A DNA stretch of 64,000 bases from Nitrospirota bacterium (GTDB lineage: Bacteria > Nitrospirota > Thermodesulfovibrionia > UBA6902): positions 31,168-95,167 of the forward strand of contig JACRMS010000036.1 of the NCBI GenBank assembly GCA_016214845.1, given 5' to 3'. Below the pieces are notes generated by a model that was given only the letters and a program-made list of their open reading frames with translations, did not search any database and had not been told where the DNA came from. Shown one piece after another: positions 49,456-58,699 of this stretch (its first letter is position 1; each line of letters begins with the position of its first letter). The position numbers were made by a program, and so were the translations under genes.

Positions 49456-51477
49456 TCACAAGTAGACTACCTTGTCTCCTCCTCCCCTTTTGGCAAGATA
49501 AAGCGCCTGGTCTGTTTTCTCCAGGAGCTCTCCGATAGATGACGCGTCATCGGGATATGTGGTAAGTCCCATGCTCACGGTGACCGGTATTTCCAGGGTC
49601 TCCTGGTGCAGGGCCTTGTCGATCTTTTCCTTCAGACGGTGTGTAATATGTATGGCATCGGTCTTTGTGGTCTGCGGGAATATAGCGACGAATTCATCGC
49701 CGCCGAACCGCGCCGCTATATCGACGTTTCGCAGGGATTTTTCCATGATGGTCGCAAGGGCCTTTATTAATTTATCACCCAGTATGTGGCCGAAGGTGTC
49801 GTTATACTCCTTGAACTTATCCATGTCGAGCATCATAAAGCTGAAGGGATGCTTGTACCTGTTGTAACGCGTGATCTCCTCTGAAAGCCTCGTGTTGAGA
49901 TACCGGCGGTTATAGATGCCGGTGAGGGGGTCCGTTATGGACAGCTGCTTAAGCTCTTCAGTCTGTTTATACAGGAGGCTCCGTTCAATGGCGATCGCGG
50001 CGTTGCTTACAAAAGATTGCAGCAACTTCAGGTCTTCATCAGTAAAGGCGTCGCCCCGGATCTTGTCCGATACATTGATAACGCCTGTCACCCTGTCTTC
50101 GATCTTTATCATTATGCTGATAAAGGACTTGGTCTTGTAATGTGACCTGTTTTCCCGCTTGACCCTCGGGTCTTTCTCTATATCCTCGACAAGGAGGGGT
50201 TCGCCGCTCTCAATGACCTTTCCCGCTATGCTTTCTTCTTTTTTGAGCCGCATCTTCTCCTGCACGGCATCGTCAGCTCCCTTTCTGGCCTCTACCACCA
50301 ACTCGGACGTATCGTGGTCAAGGAGCATGACCGAGCCTTGTTCCGCGTGAAGGTATTGCAGGGTCTTCTCAAGCAATGTGTTGAAGAGCCTCTCTTTGCC
50401 TAAAACTGCCGCTATGGAATTTGAAAAGTCCGCGATATACGCGAGCTTCTCGTCAGACCTTTTCATTTTAGTGATCGAAAAACGCAAGTTGTGATTTTCA
50501 AGATTCAACTGCAGGTAATCCCTGAAGGCGTTCATTATCTTCAAATCCTCACGGGACAGACTTCGATCGAAAATGCCGATGATTTTTTCAATAGTATCTC
50601 CGATGAAAATCGGGAAGAAAAGGAATGAAGATGTTTTTTTGAGCGGCTCTCCCGCTATGTGTTTTTCTGTGCCGCCGGAAAAAACGAAGGTCCTGGTATT
50701 AAACATGTTATGCACAAGCGGGCTTTTTGCGTCAAGCTGAAATCCTGCGAGATCATCTTTATATGTCCCGGTACTGTAGGTGCTTTTATAAATAAACTCC
50801 GAATGATCAAGCACCATTATGGTTGCTGAGGTTTTACCCAGGACAAACTCGATGGTGTCTAAAATATATCTGTGCAGCAGGTCCGGGTTCTTGGATAGTG
50901 TCGCAAATGTATGACTGTCAAAAAGCGATGTCATGCGGAGGAGCTTTTCCTCGACGCGGTATTTTTCGTCAAAGGTGTTCAATAATTTATTTACTGTCAG
51001 ATACACATAGTTTGCGATAGCGCTTACGGAATCTTCTTCGATAAAATTCAGGGGCATGGTTGCCGGTAAAGGCGGAAGAACAGTTTCTCTTGTGGACCTT
51101 AAAAAGTCGAGAAAGGCATCATACGAGGCAAAGCCTCCGATGCCCCTTATATATATTTTTTCATCAAACCGCTCTACCGGGAAAGAAAAATTCATTATTC
51201 CGGCGGGGCACTTATAAGTTGACGGTGATTTTGCTTTCAGAGATTCGAACATTAATTTAATACACGAGTCAGAACAACTCAGACTGTCCACTTTAGCTGA
51301 TTCAATGAATTTGCAGAATTTATTTTCCCCTATAGAGAACAAGTTGATGCCGTCTTCGTCATAAAAATGAAATTCAAAATTCAGTGTCTTTGAGAGGTTG
51401 GAGAAATACTCGGACCATTCTTTTGACAACAATAGTTCTGAAAAAGTCATATTATCTTTTTTTATATAGTCAGGCAT
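49456..51477 (-). CDS. Diguanylate cyclase with PocR-like and GAF sensor domains
   Basis: This 673-residue protein has an N-terminal PocR-like sensory domain with a cysteine cluster (CKFIE, LSCSDSCIK, YKCPAGIMNFSFPV), a first GAF-like region (about 180-330), a second GAF domain (about 345-500: EQGSVMLLDHDTSELVVEARKG, GVINVSDKIRGDAFTDEDL) and a complete GGDEF domain (DPLTGIYNRRYLN, ARFGGDEFVAIFP), so it should make cyclic-di-GMP. The RxxD product-inhibition site is not obvious. An alternative start is the Met at 51450. It is the first of three minus-strand signalling genes. Confidence 0.9.
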   Translation of the reverse strand: MPDYIKKDNMTFSELLLSKEWSEYFSNLSKTLNFEFHFYDEDGINLFSIGENKFCKFIESAKVDSLSCSDSCIKLMFESLKAKSPSTYKCPAGIMNFSFPVERFDEKIYIRGIGGFASYDAFLDFLRSTRETVLPPLPATMPLNFIEEDSVSAIANYVYLTVNKLLNTFDEKYRVEEKLLRMTSLFDSHTFATLSKNPDLLHRYILDTIEFVLGKTSATIMVLDHSEFIYKSTYSTGTYKDDLAGFQLDAKSPLVHNMFNTRTFVFSGGTEKHIAGEPLKKTSSFLFFPIFIGDTIEKIIGIFDRSLSREDLKIMNAFRDYLQLNLENHNLRFSITKMKRSDEKLAYIADFSNSIAAVLGKERLFNTLLEKTLQYLHAEQGSVMLLDHDTSELVVEARKGADDAVQEKMRLKKEESIAGKVIESGEPLLVEDIEKDPRVKRENRSHYKTKSFISIMIKIEDRVTGVINVSDKIRGDAFTDEDLKLLQSFVSNAAIAIERSLLYKQTEELKQLSITDPLTGIYNRRYLNTRLSEEITRYNRYKHPFSFMMLDMDKFKEYNDTFGHILGDKLIKALATIMEKSLRNVDIAARFGGDEFVAIFPQTTKTDAIHITHRLKEKIDKALHQETLEIPVTVSMGLTTYPDDASSIGELLEKTDQALYLAKRGGGDKVVYL

Positions 51478-51804
51478 TGCTGTTATGCTTTATCATGGAA
51501 TTCATCTAATACCCCAATTTTATTAAGCAATAAGTTAACCACCCCGTAACTTATTGAATTAATTGTTTATCAGAATATCAGGCTATGGTTATAGTGTAAT
51601 ATATTCCGACACGAAATTGTTAATTTTCTCTAATGTTAGCAAAAAAACACTTAAATATAAATAGTTACGCAGTGTCAACTTGCTTTACGCTCATTTGTTA
51701 AGTCTTACACTTAAAGGGGTTGTCAGATGCTAAGATATGAAAAAAAGTATGATACAAAATACCATGTTGTAAAACACAAAATCAATCGAGGGACACAGGG
51801 AAAG
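51478..51804. other. AT-rich intergenic region
   Basis: These 327 bp separate the GGDEF gene from aspartase. They are strongly AT-rich; apart from the small ORF at 51727 I see no RNA gene or clear terminator. Confidence 0.4.
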
Positions 51805-51825
51805 CTATTTGCCTGTAAGTTTTAA
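51727..51825 (+). CDS. Possible 32-residue basic protein
   Basis: ATG 51727 follows AAAGGGG at a 9-nt spacing; the frame MLRYEKKYDTKYHVVKHKIN, RGTQGKLFACKF ends at TAA 51823-51825, overlapping the tail of the convergent aspartase gene by 21 nt. Lys-rich, no family recognised. It could be a real small protein or chance. Confidence 0.3.
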   Translation: MLRYEKKYDTKYHVVKHKINRGTQGKLFACKF

Positions 51826-53184
51826 AGGATCAAGCAGGCGGTTTGCCTCCTTCTCCTTTAATATTTTTTTCTCGACTGTAATTTGCTTGACGGACTTTCC
51901 TGTTCGATAGGCTTCCTTTGAGACTTCAGCGGCTGCGGCATAACCGATGACCGGATTCAGCGCTGTTGCCATCGCGAGGGTTGAGTCTGCAAGTGCCCTG
52001 CATCTTTCAGCATCTGCCTTGATGCCGCTCAGACATTTTTCAGTAAATAAATTAATCCCATTTGTCAGGATGTCAATTGCAGAAAGAAGATTATAGGCTA
52101 TTACCGGCATCATGACATTGAGTTCAAGCTGTGATGCCTGTGTCGCATAAGCGATAGTGGTGTCATTCCCTATCACCTGAAAGCAGATCATGTTGAGCAT
52201 CTCCGCCATTACGGGGTTTATCTTGCCGGGCATTATTGATGATCCCGGCTGCACAGGCGGAAGCTGGATCTCCGCAAAACCGGTGCGGGGGCCTGAGCTT
52301 AATAATCTTATATCGTTGGCTATCTTTGTGAGTGTTATTGCCGTCCCTCTCAGAGAAGCGCTGAGTTCCAGCGCCGGATTAACATTTTGGATCCCCTCAA
52401 ACGGGTTTTCACAACTTTTGAATTTAATGCCAGTGATCTTTCCGATCTCACGTATAACAAAGCTTTTAAATTTCGGAGCGGCATTTATTCCAGTGCCGAC
52501 AGCATTGCCCCCGATGGGCAGATACAAAAGAGACCCCATTGCATTAGATACCCTGCGAATGTCTTGATTGACCGCCTCCGCATAACCGCCGAATTCCTGG
52601 CCAAGCCTTATCGGGACCGCATCCTGCAAATGGGTCCTGCCTGCCTTCACGATTTTGTCGAACTCCCGGGATTTCGTAGACAATGCCTCCTTTAGTTTTT
52701 TTAGTTCTGGAAGTAAGCCTTCACTCACGGCTTCAAAGGATGAAATATATATTGAAGCCGGAATCGTGTCATTGGTCGATTGGGCCATGTTTACATGATC
52801 ATTTGGATGAATGAGTTTATAATCGCCTTTCCTGCCTTTTAATATTTCGATTGCCCTGTTTGCAATTACTTCATTGGCGTTCATATTCTGGGAGGTCCCG
52901 GCACCCGCCTGGTACACGTCAACAACAAAATGCCTGTCATGAACTCCATCGATCACTTCCAGGGCCGCTTTTTCAATAGCTGATAAAATTTTCCTGTCGA
53001 GAAGACCAAGTGCGCCGTTTGCCCTCGCTGAGGCAAGTTTAACTATCCCCTGGGCCCTGATGAACCGCCTCGGCAGTTTCAGCCCGCTTATTGGGAAATT
53101 ATCGAGGGCCCTTTTCGTCTGCGCGCCGTAATAAACATTATCAGGAAGACTGAGTTCTCCCATGGTGTCTTTTTCGATCCTCAA
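51805..53184 (-). CDS. aspA: Aspartate ammonia-lyase (fumarase/aspartase superfamily)
   Basis: This 459-residue enzyme has the superfamily signature GSSIMPGKINPVMAEM. Several stretches fit aspartase better than fumarase: GAGTSQNMNANEVIANRA, HPNDHVNMAQSTNDTIP and CFQVIGNDTTIAYA. It would convert aspartate to fumarate and ammonia. The PGKINP variant (AspA of E. coli has PAKVNP) leaves class II fumarase as a second possibility. The gene stands alone, convergent with nothing but the small ORF at 51727. Confidence 0.85.
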   Translation of the reverse strand: MRIEKDTMGELSLPDNVYYGAQTKRALDNFPISGLKLPRRFIRAQGIVKLASARANGALGLLDRKILSAIEKAALEVIDGVHDRHFVVDVYQAGAGTSQNMNANEVIANRAIEILKGRKGDYKLIHPNDHVNMAQSTNDTIPASIYISSFEAVSEGLLPELKKLKEALSTKSREFDKIVKAGRTHLQDAVPIRLGQEFGGYAEAVNQDIRRVSNAMGSLLYLPIGGNAVGTGINAAPKFKSFVIREIGKITGIKFKSCENPFEGIQNVNPALELSASLRGTAITLTKIANDIRLLSSGPRTGFAEIQLPPVQPGSSIMPGKINPVMAEMLNMICFQVIGNDTTIAYATQASQLELNVMMPVIAYNLLSAIDILTNGINLFTEKCLSGIKADAERCRALADSTLAMATALNPVIGYAAAAEVSKEAYRTGKSVKQITVEKKILKEKEANRLLDPLKLTGK

Positions 53185-53295
53185 TTTTTCATCTCCTTTT
53201 GGAATAAAGAAATCCGCAAAATCATGATGGCGACGGAAAAATCATTATACATAAAATCAGGCAGTTTTTGACAGCGGAGTAAATGCTCAATTATA

Positions 53296-53979
53296 ATGTC
53301 TGATATGATACCTGCTTATGAAGTAATTATCCGCCTTATTCTCGGCGCTGTTATTGGCGGCATTATAGGTTTTGAAAGAGAGGTGCACGGCAGGGCCGCG
53401 GGCTTCAGGACGCAGTTAATTGTCTGTGTAGCTTCAGTGCTCATAATGGTGGTCTCCGAAAACTACTATTACCATATCAAGAGTATCGACCCAACGCTCA
53501 GGATTGACCCGGCGAGGATTTCAGCAGGCGCGTTAATCGGCATAGGCTTCTTAGGCGCAGGAGTGATTGTAAAAAGCGGTTTTGCGATCAGGGGACTGAC
53601 AACCGCGGCGTCTATATGGATCGTCTCCGCTATCGGGCTTGCAATCGGGGGCGGGCTCTATTTCGAGGGGATTGCGACTTCCATAATTACCATCATCGCT
53701 TTAATGGCGCTCAGGGCTGTTGAAAGGAAGATAAAATTTTTACGTTACAAAGTAATTACGGTTTCCACGCTCATTACGGCAAACAAGGAGGAGGAAATTA
53801 CATCCATGCTCTCAAGCCGCGGATTTCACGTCCACTCCATTGATTACGAGAAGGACAAATCAAAGGGTGAAATTATATATGACATCACAGTCTCTACAAG
53901 AAATAAGGAAGCAGTAAGACAGATGTTTGCTGAATTGAACTCGACGGAGTTTATAAATACACTGAAAATCAGCGGATGA
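53296..53979 (+). CDS. MgtC/SapB family membrane protein
   Basis: A 227-residue protein with an N-terminal MgtC domain of about five spans (LILGAVIGGIIGFEREVHGRAAGFRTQLIVCVASVLIM, ISAGALIGIGFLGAGVIVKSG, IRGLTTAASIWIVSAIGLAIGGG) and a C-terminal ACT-like domain (about 145-225). Family members influence magnesium homeostasis and ATP synthase in pathogens; their general role is open. It is divergent from aspartase and faces the LysR gene. Confidence 0.92.
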   Translation: MSDMIPAYEVIIRLILGAVIGGIIGFEREVHGRAAGFRTQLIVCVASVLIMVVSENYYYHIKSIDPTLRIDPARISAGALIGIGFLGAGVIVKSGFAIRGLTTAASIWIVSAIGLAIGGGLYFEGIATSIITIIALMALRAVERKIKFLRYKVITVSTLITANKEEEITSMLSSRGFHVHSIDYEKDKSKGEIIYDITVSTRNKEAVRQMFAELNSTEFINTLKISG

Positions 53980-54015
53980 TAATGTTGTGGTTTTGTATTG
54001 AAACTGAAGGGCAGA

Positions 54016-54930
54016 TTATTGGACGCTTAAAAGCTTGTTGTAGGGATATCTCCTTAAGAACCCCATAAATTGCTCGACGGTGTGTGAAGGCTCCTTGGAC
54101 TTCCTGTATACGAGTGAAAAATCTCTTACAAATTTCTCTTCTTTAAAGACCGCTGTTTTCAAACTTCCGTACTTGCATTCTTTTCTGGCTGCCCACTTTG
54201 AAAGTATTGAAATACCGAGGCCTTCTTCAACCGCGCTTTTTATTGATTCAGTGCTTCCCATTATTATAGAGATCTTCAGGTTCTGCTGAGTTATTCCGTG
54301 CTTTGAAAGATACTTCTCTATAGCTTCTCTTGTCCCCGACCCTTCCTCCCTGAATATCAAAGGCTCTTTTGCGAGTTCCATGATGGAGACGGTGGATTTT
54401 TTTGCCAGATGATGATAGGGCGACATTATCAAAACCATTTCGTCGGGGATGAGTTTTTCCAAAATCAGTTTCTGCTTGTTGACCTCTCCCTCAACGAGGC
54501 CGATATCAACGCTGCCGGCATTCAAATAATCGACGACGGCTTTAGTGTTTCCTACATGAATATGGACCCCCACCTTCGGGAACCGTCTCTTGAAATCAGA
54601 TACTACGGTCGGTAAAACGTAATTGCCTATAGTAGAACTTGCGCCGACTGTTATCACTCCTTTTACAAGACCGGTGATCCCGCCTATCTCTTTCTCAGCG
54701 GCTTCATATAGAGCGTTTATCTCTTTCGCGTATTTGTAGAGCATTTCACCTGCAGGCGTGAGAGTAATAACACAACCGGAGCGGTTGAATAATTTTGTGC
54801 CGTACATTTCTTCGAGAGCTTGTATTTGAAGGCTGACGGCAGGCTGGGTGAGGCGAATGATTTCAGACGCCCTTGAAAAGCTTTTAGTTTCCGCAACTAT
54901 ACAGAATACTTTTAACTTGTGGTCATCCAT
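54016..54930 (-). CDS. LysR-family transcriptional regulator, CysB-like
   Basis: A 304-residue LysR regulator: winged HTH (LKVFCIVAETKSFSRASEIIRLTQPAVSLQIQALEEMYGTKLFNR) and a substrate-binding domain with FREEGSGTREAIEKYL, typical of the CysB-like group. Some proteins of this type are annotated as selenium-metabolism-associated regulators. It is divergent from the pentaheme cytochrome gene (55190), a candidate selenoprotein, and the 259-bp gap between them has a promoter with an operator-like palindrome, so it likely controls that gene. Confidence 0.9.
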   Translation of the reverse strand: MDDHKLKVFCIVAETKSFSRASEIIRLTQPAVSLQIQALEEMYGTKLFNRSGCVITLTPAGEMLYKYAKEINALYEAAEKEIGGITGLVKGVITVGASSTIGNYVLPTVVSDFKRRFPKVGVHIHVGNTKAVVDYLNAGSVDIGLVEGEVNKQKLILEKLIPDEMVLIMSPYHHLAKKSTVSIMELAKEPLIFREEGSGTREAIEKYLSKHGITQQNLKISIIMGSTESIKSAVEEGLGISILSKWAARKECKYGSLKTAVFKEEKFVRDFSLVYRKSKEPSHTVEQFMGFLRRYPYNKLLSVQ

Positions 54931-55066
54931 AGGTGGTAGATAATTTTACTCTTAATGATTTATAAAAGTCAATCGGCGGAATTGCACAGTATTAATATAA
55001 ATCTGCAAAAAACTTTATCCATTCTGCAATAAATAAAGTTTTCTAATTTTGCTATTATGAATATTG

Positions 55067-55097
55067 CCTTGAAGAATTTTCAAGGTATTATTATAAT
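55067..55097 (+). promoter_or_regulatory. Sigma-70-type promoter with overlapping palindrome
   Basis: TTGAAG (55069-55074), 17-nt spacer, TATAAT (55092-55097). CCTTGAA-GAATT-TTCAAGG (55067-55085) is a perfect 7-bp palindrome covering the -35, a likely binding site for the divergent LysR regulator. A CCGTTTA/TAAACGG hairpin (55129-55149) follows in the leader. AAGGAGG precedes ATG 55190. Confidence 0.7.
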
Positions 55098-55189
55098 GTC
55101 TGAGTTTTTGACCCCATTGTAAATTCAGCCGTTTAAATTATCTAAACGGTGTAAATCTACAAACTAAAATTCAATAAAAAGGAGGGTGT

Positions 55190-56410
55190 ATGAGATTATT
55201 AGTCACATTAGTATTTCTCATCGCAGTGGTTGCCGTTCCGCTGTCTGTATTTGCAGAACCGGCAAAGACGATCGATGAGCTTGCGGCAATGTACAATGTT
55301 GACGCATGTGCTGACTGTCATGAGGATATCCACAAAGACTGGAAAGATTCATGGCACAGCAAGTCTCTCACAGATTCACGTGTCATCAGGACGTGGAGGA
55401 CTTTTATACTTAACGGCCTTGACAAGGACGGGATGCCGAGGGCGGCGCTGAAGGATACATGCTTAGGCTGTCACGCCCCGCAGATCAAGGACGCTGCGCC
55501 TGAAGTTTCAGTCAAAATTGCAGAGTTGATTTTAATAGCTGCAGACGACCCTGACGCGTCAAAGAAAGAAGCCGCAGTGAATGAATTGTCAAAGCTGAAT
55601 GTTAACTGTATTATTTGTCACAATTTAAAAGCCACACCGGGCGGTAATCCCCAGGCCAAAACCATATACGGCCCTAAAGGAAATGTAGACGCCGGACCAC
55701 ACAAAGAACAGCTTGGGTTTGAGACAGCAAAATCAGATTATCTTAGACAAGCCAAGTTCTGTTCGGAATGTCATCACGGCTGTTCACCGGGTATGACGGC
55801 AGAACGCTGCCCGACACTTTGGTTTGCTTACAACGAACACTACTTGACTCATGGCGGAAATAAAACCTGCCAGAACTGTCATATGGACGCAAAAGATTAT
55901 GGCATGTCGCATAAGTTCCCGGGAATCATGGAAGTTGATTTTGCTAAAACCGGAATAGACCTTACCCTCAATGCTTCCGCAACAGAGTATCTTTATCATC
56001 TGGACAACAAGATCGTTCCCGCGGTAATCGTGAATGTTCAGGTTAAGAATACTGCCGGACACGGCATCCCTCATGGTTGAGTATACATACCATCAGCGGC
56101 ACTGGAAGTGACCGTTAAAGACGAGAATGGAAAGGTATTATATTCAAAATCCGAGGATTACATAGTAAATGACTTTTATATTAAAAAAGCTGACCCTTCA
56201 AAAGATCCAATCATGGTTGCTAACTGGTGGTTTGACAGACAGGTGCATCTCCATGAAGGGATAGAACCGGGTGAAGTTAAATCAACATCCTTTGTGGTCC
56301 CTCTTGAAAAAGGGGCGAAATCAGCCACAGTGGAAGCCGCCTTTGTATTTCACTATGAAAAAGGCAAGGACGCCACCTGGAACAAGGCAACTAAGAAGAT
56401 TGAATTCTAA
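55190..56410 (+). CDS. Pentaheme c-type cytochrome, candidate selenoprotein (in-frame TGA at codon 297)
   Basis: A signal peptide (to about residue 23) is followed by five CxxCH heme motifs: CADCH, CLGCH, CIICH, CSECH, CQNCH. The frame then meets TGA (56078-56080) in NTAGHGIPHG-U-VYIPSALEVTVKDENGKVLYSK and continues unbroken to TAA 56408-56410, giving 406 residues. In related multiheme cytochromes the corresponding segment (GH..P.G followed by LEVTV.D..GK) carries a cysteine, so selenocysteine fits. The downstream part is clearly the native C-terminal domain. A hairpin with its loop 23 nt after the TGA is present, and a strong terminator follows the TAA. The protein is periplasmic; its redox partner is unknown. 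A simple nonsense mutation is the alternative. Confidence 0.82.
56095..56116 (+). promoter_or_regulatory. Candidate bacterial SECIS hairpin
   Basis: AGCGG-CACT (56095-56103), loop GGA (56104-56106), AGTG-A-CCGTT (56107-56116): nine pairs with one bulged A (one G-U pair). The loop starts 23 nt after the TGA, the same distance as in the thioredoxin-like gene. It begins with G as required, although the loop is small and lacks the GU of the classical element. Confidence 0.55.
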
Positions 56411-56429
56411 CTCAATTCTGTAAAACGAT

Positions 56430-56475
56430 TCGGGCTTTATTCTGAAGGTCTTTGGAATAAAGCCCGATCTTTTTT
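56430..56475 (+). terminator. Intrinsic terminator of the cytochrome gene
   Basis: TCGGGCTTTATTC (56430-56442) pairs perfectly with 56455-56467 and is followed by TCTTTTTT. It lies 20 nt after the TAA at 56410, which supports the readthrough product as the true gene end. Confidence 0.9.
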
Positions 56476-56517
56476 CGCTCTCGTATTGCAAAAAAATTCA
56501 TTGAGAATGTAAAATCT

Positions 56518-56590
56518 ACCAGCGCAAGCAGTGTGAATGGTGAAGGACCTTCACTGGCGCTAAGTTTAAGGAGAGGGCGACTGCCCGGTT
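56518..56590 (+). promoter_or_regulatory. Structured leader upstream of the 56599 lipoprotein
   Basis: GTGAAGG-A-CCTTCAC (56541-56555) is nested in an outer AGCGC/GCGCT pair (56521 and 56558). AAGGAG (56568) is followed by GGGC-GACT-GCCC, a small hairpin between the ribosome site and the ATG at 56599. I recognise no riboswitch class. Confidence 0.4.
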
Positions 56591-56598
56591 TTTAGATT

Positions 56599-57012
56599 AT
56601 GAGAAGGATTTATTTTTTCCTGATACTTGCTGTCCTGATCTCTTTCGGCTGCTCCAAAGAAGTTAAAAAGCCGTCAGAAGATTCACAATTGGCGTCGGAG
56701 GCAGTGAACAAGATCGAAGCCATAAAAACAGCGTACCAGGAAAAGGACGCCGCGATCTTGCAGCAGCAGTTGGATGCCGGACTTTCTGAAGACATTTTAA
56801 GAGAACTTTCATTTGAAAAAGCTGAATTGTCTTTTACCCCGAGATTTGTGAGTATAAAGAGTGATTCCGTTATAATTAATTTAAGCTGGCAGGGATCATG
56901 GCTTATTAAAGAAAAGAAGCTTGAAAACAGGGGCACGGCTAATTTAGTATTACATAGAGACACAATGAAGTTGACGCAAATAGAGGGTGATAACCCTTTT
57001 CACTTACCTTAA
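56599..57012 (+). CDS. Small lipoprotein of unknown function
   Basis: A 137-residue protein with lipoprotein signal (ILAVLISFGCSKE, Cys about residue 18). The body begins with a helix (SEAVNKIEAIKTAYQEKDAAILQQQL) and ends in beta strands (SVIINLSWQGSWLI, GTANLVLHRDTMKLTQIEG), a shape seen in NTF2-like lipoproteins. The ribosome site is unusually far (AAGGAG 25 nt upstream) with a small hairpin in between. A tRNA gene follows 8 nt after the stop. Confidence 0.75.
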   Translation: MRRIYFFLILAVLISFGCSKEVKKPSEDSQLASEAVNKIEAIKTAYQEKDAAILQQQLDAGLSEDILRELSFEKAELSFTPRFVSIKSDSVIINLSWQGSWLIKEKKLENRGTANLVLHRDTMKLTQIEGDNPFHLP

Positions 57013-57020
57013 CTATAAAT

Positions 57021-57107
57021 GCCGAAGTGGCGGAACTGGCAGACGCGCTAGGTTCAGGGTCTAGTGGTCGAAAGGCTGTGCGGGTTCAAATCCCGCCTTC
57101 GGCACCA
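57021..57107 (+). tRNA. tRNA-Leu (anticodon CAG)
   Basis: Acceptor GCCGAAG pairs with CTTCGGC, followed by encoded ACCA. The anticodon loop TTCAGGG is closed by CTAGG/TCTAG, giving anticodon CAG. The T arm reads CGGGTTCAAATCCCG. The long variable arm fits a type II tRNA, so leucine is secure. Confidence 0.97.
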
Positions 57108-57298
57108 TCTTCAACACACTCATTCCATATAAGTCCACTTTCAGGTCAGCTGCTGATTTTAAATCGTAACGCGTGATGCGTAAAGCGTAATGGCGCTTTT
57201 AACTCTATGCTCTCTGCCCTCTGCGGCGCTTGCGGGCGGCTGAAAATGTGATAACATTTCACTATAGAGAATGGACAAACCCAAGTAAGGAGGACACG

Positions 57299-58096
57299 AT
57301 GTATAAGATAGCAGTTGTTATTACATTGATATTGTTAGCGGCAAGCCAGTCTCACGCAGGCGCGAAGGTCCAGGGTCAGGCCGTCGATTACAGCGACAAC
57401 GGCGTGGTGATGAAAGGGTACCTCGCGTATGATGAAAATATAAAAGGAAAACGCCCGGGCGTGCTGGTTGTCCATGAGTGGTGGGGGCATAACGAATACG
57501 CCCGCAAGCGCGCGCGGATGCTCGCTGAACTCGGATACACAGCCCTCGCAGTTGATATGTACGGTGACGGCAAGCAGGCAATGCATCCAGATGACGCCGG
57601 GAAATTTTCATCAGAGCTGATGAAGAACTTCGACACCGCGAAGTCGCGGTTCACCGCAGCCATGAACTTTCTCAAGCAGCAGCCGACGGTTGATCCCGAA
57701 CGCATCGCCGCTATCGGATACTGTTTCGGCGGAGGCATTGTGCTGAACATGGCGCGGCAGGGCATAGAACTTAAAGGTGTTGCAAGCTTTCATGGAGGTT
57801 TGACAGCGGTAAAGCCCGCGGGGCCCGGCGCAGTAAAGGCAAAGATACTGGTGCTTCACGGCGCTGACGATAAGTTTACTACGCCTGAACAGATAGACGC
57901 CTTCAAAAAAGAGATGAAGGCCGCTGGGGCCGACTCCAAATTCATCTCATACCCGGGCGCAATGCACAGCTTTACAAATCCCGATGCTGATATGTATGCA
58001 AAGAAGTTCAATCTGCCGTTAGGATACAACGCCGAAGCGGACAAAAAATCATGGAGTGAGCTGAAGAAGTTCCTCAAAGCTATCTTCAAGAAATAG
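57299..58096 (+). CDS. Exported dienelactone hydrolase family protein
   Basis: This 265-residue protein has a signal peptide (MYKIAVVITLILLAASQSHA) and an alpha/beta hydrolase domain of the dienelactone type: VVHEWWGHNEYAR, nucleophile GYCFGGG (Cys), acid in HGADDKFT and GAMHSF histidine. The ATG at 57299 has an ideal AAGGAGG; the frame extends upstream to 57230 but that start would remove the signal. It probably hydrolyses an ester or lactone in the periplasm. The lipoprotein gene 58112 follows 15 nt later. Confidence 0.9.
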   Translation: MYKIAVVITLILLAASQSHAGAKVQGQAVDYSDNGVVMKGYLAYDENIKGKRPGVLVVHEWWGHNEYARKRARMLAELGYTALAVDMYGDGKQAMHPDDAGKFSSELMKNFDTAKSRFTAAMNFLKQQPTVDPERIAAIGYCFGGGIVLNMARQGIELKGVASFHGGLTAVKPAGPGAVKAKILVLHGADDKFTTPEQIDAFKKEMKAAGADSKFISYPGAMHSFTNPDADMYAKKFNLPLGYNAEADKKSWSELKKFLKAIFKK

Positions 58097-58111
58097 GGGT
58101 GCGTCATTAAT

Positions 58112-58636
58112 ATGAAAAGTCCGAAGATCTTAACAATAATTTTAATTATCTCATGCGTAACAGTTTTTTATGCTTGTGCTACCGGAAGATATATGGGCAC
58201 AGGCCCCGCCACGACTGAGGAGATACAGGGGACATACACCCTTTTGCTTCATGGCAACAGGTACAGCGATGATGTTGAGAACGTGGCGGTCCTTGATAAA
58301 GAGGGAGACCGGTACACCTTCGAGATATACGCGCCTGAATACGATTACACAGTTAAGAAAGGCCTGCCTGCAAAAGAGGCCCTTGAGGAAGCGGAAAGGT
58401 TCGTCAGATTCAACAGCGCTTTTATGCGCTCCAGGCTGAGCAGGATTGTTGATAACGAAGGCAATACCATCGGATATGAATTGAGGCCGCTATATCACCT
58501 GTTCGAATTCGGGCAATCAGATGTGCTTTATATTAATTACCTGCTGAGAGATAACAGGGTGCTTACCATAATAAGACAGAAAGAGTATTCAAGAGACAGG
58601 GAGCCGTCCCTTTTCAGGGACTCAATGGACAGATGA
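58112..58636 (+). CDS. Lipoprotein of unknown function
   Basis: A 174-residue protein with lipoprotein signal (IISCVTVFYACATG, Cys about residue 22), then a beta-rich domain (IQGTYTLLLHGNRYSDDVENVAVLDKEGDRYTFEIYAPEYDY) and a charged C-terminal part. It follows the dienelactone hydrolase by 15 nt and is probably co-transcribed. I know no function for it. Confidence 0.75.
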   Translation: MKSPKILTIILIISCVTVFYACATGRYMGTGPATTEEIQGTYTLLLHGNRYSDDVENVAVLDKEGDRYTFEIYAPEYDYTVKKGLPAKEALEEAERFVRFNSAFMRSRLSRIVDNEGNTIGYELRPLYHLFEFGQSDVLYINYLLRDNRVLTIIRQKEYSRDREPSLFRDSMDR

Positions 58637-58699
58637 ATAATTTAAAGACAGGATAGTGACGAGTGACGCGTAACGGGAAGAGACAAAAATCATTGATCT

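Noticed and set aside
56078..56080. TGA taken as a true stop giving a 296-residue cytochrome and a separate 100-residue gene
   Set aside because: Both parts are in the same frame, the second has no ribosome site and begins inside a conserved segment, and the terminator follows only the second part.
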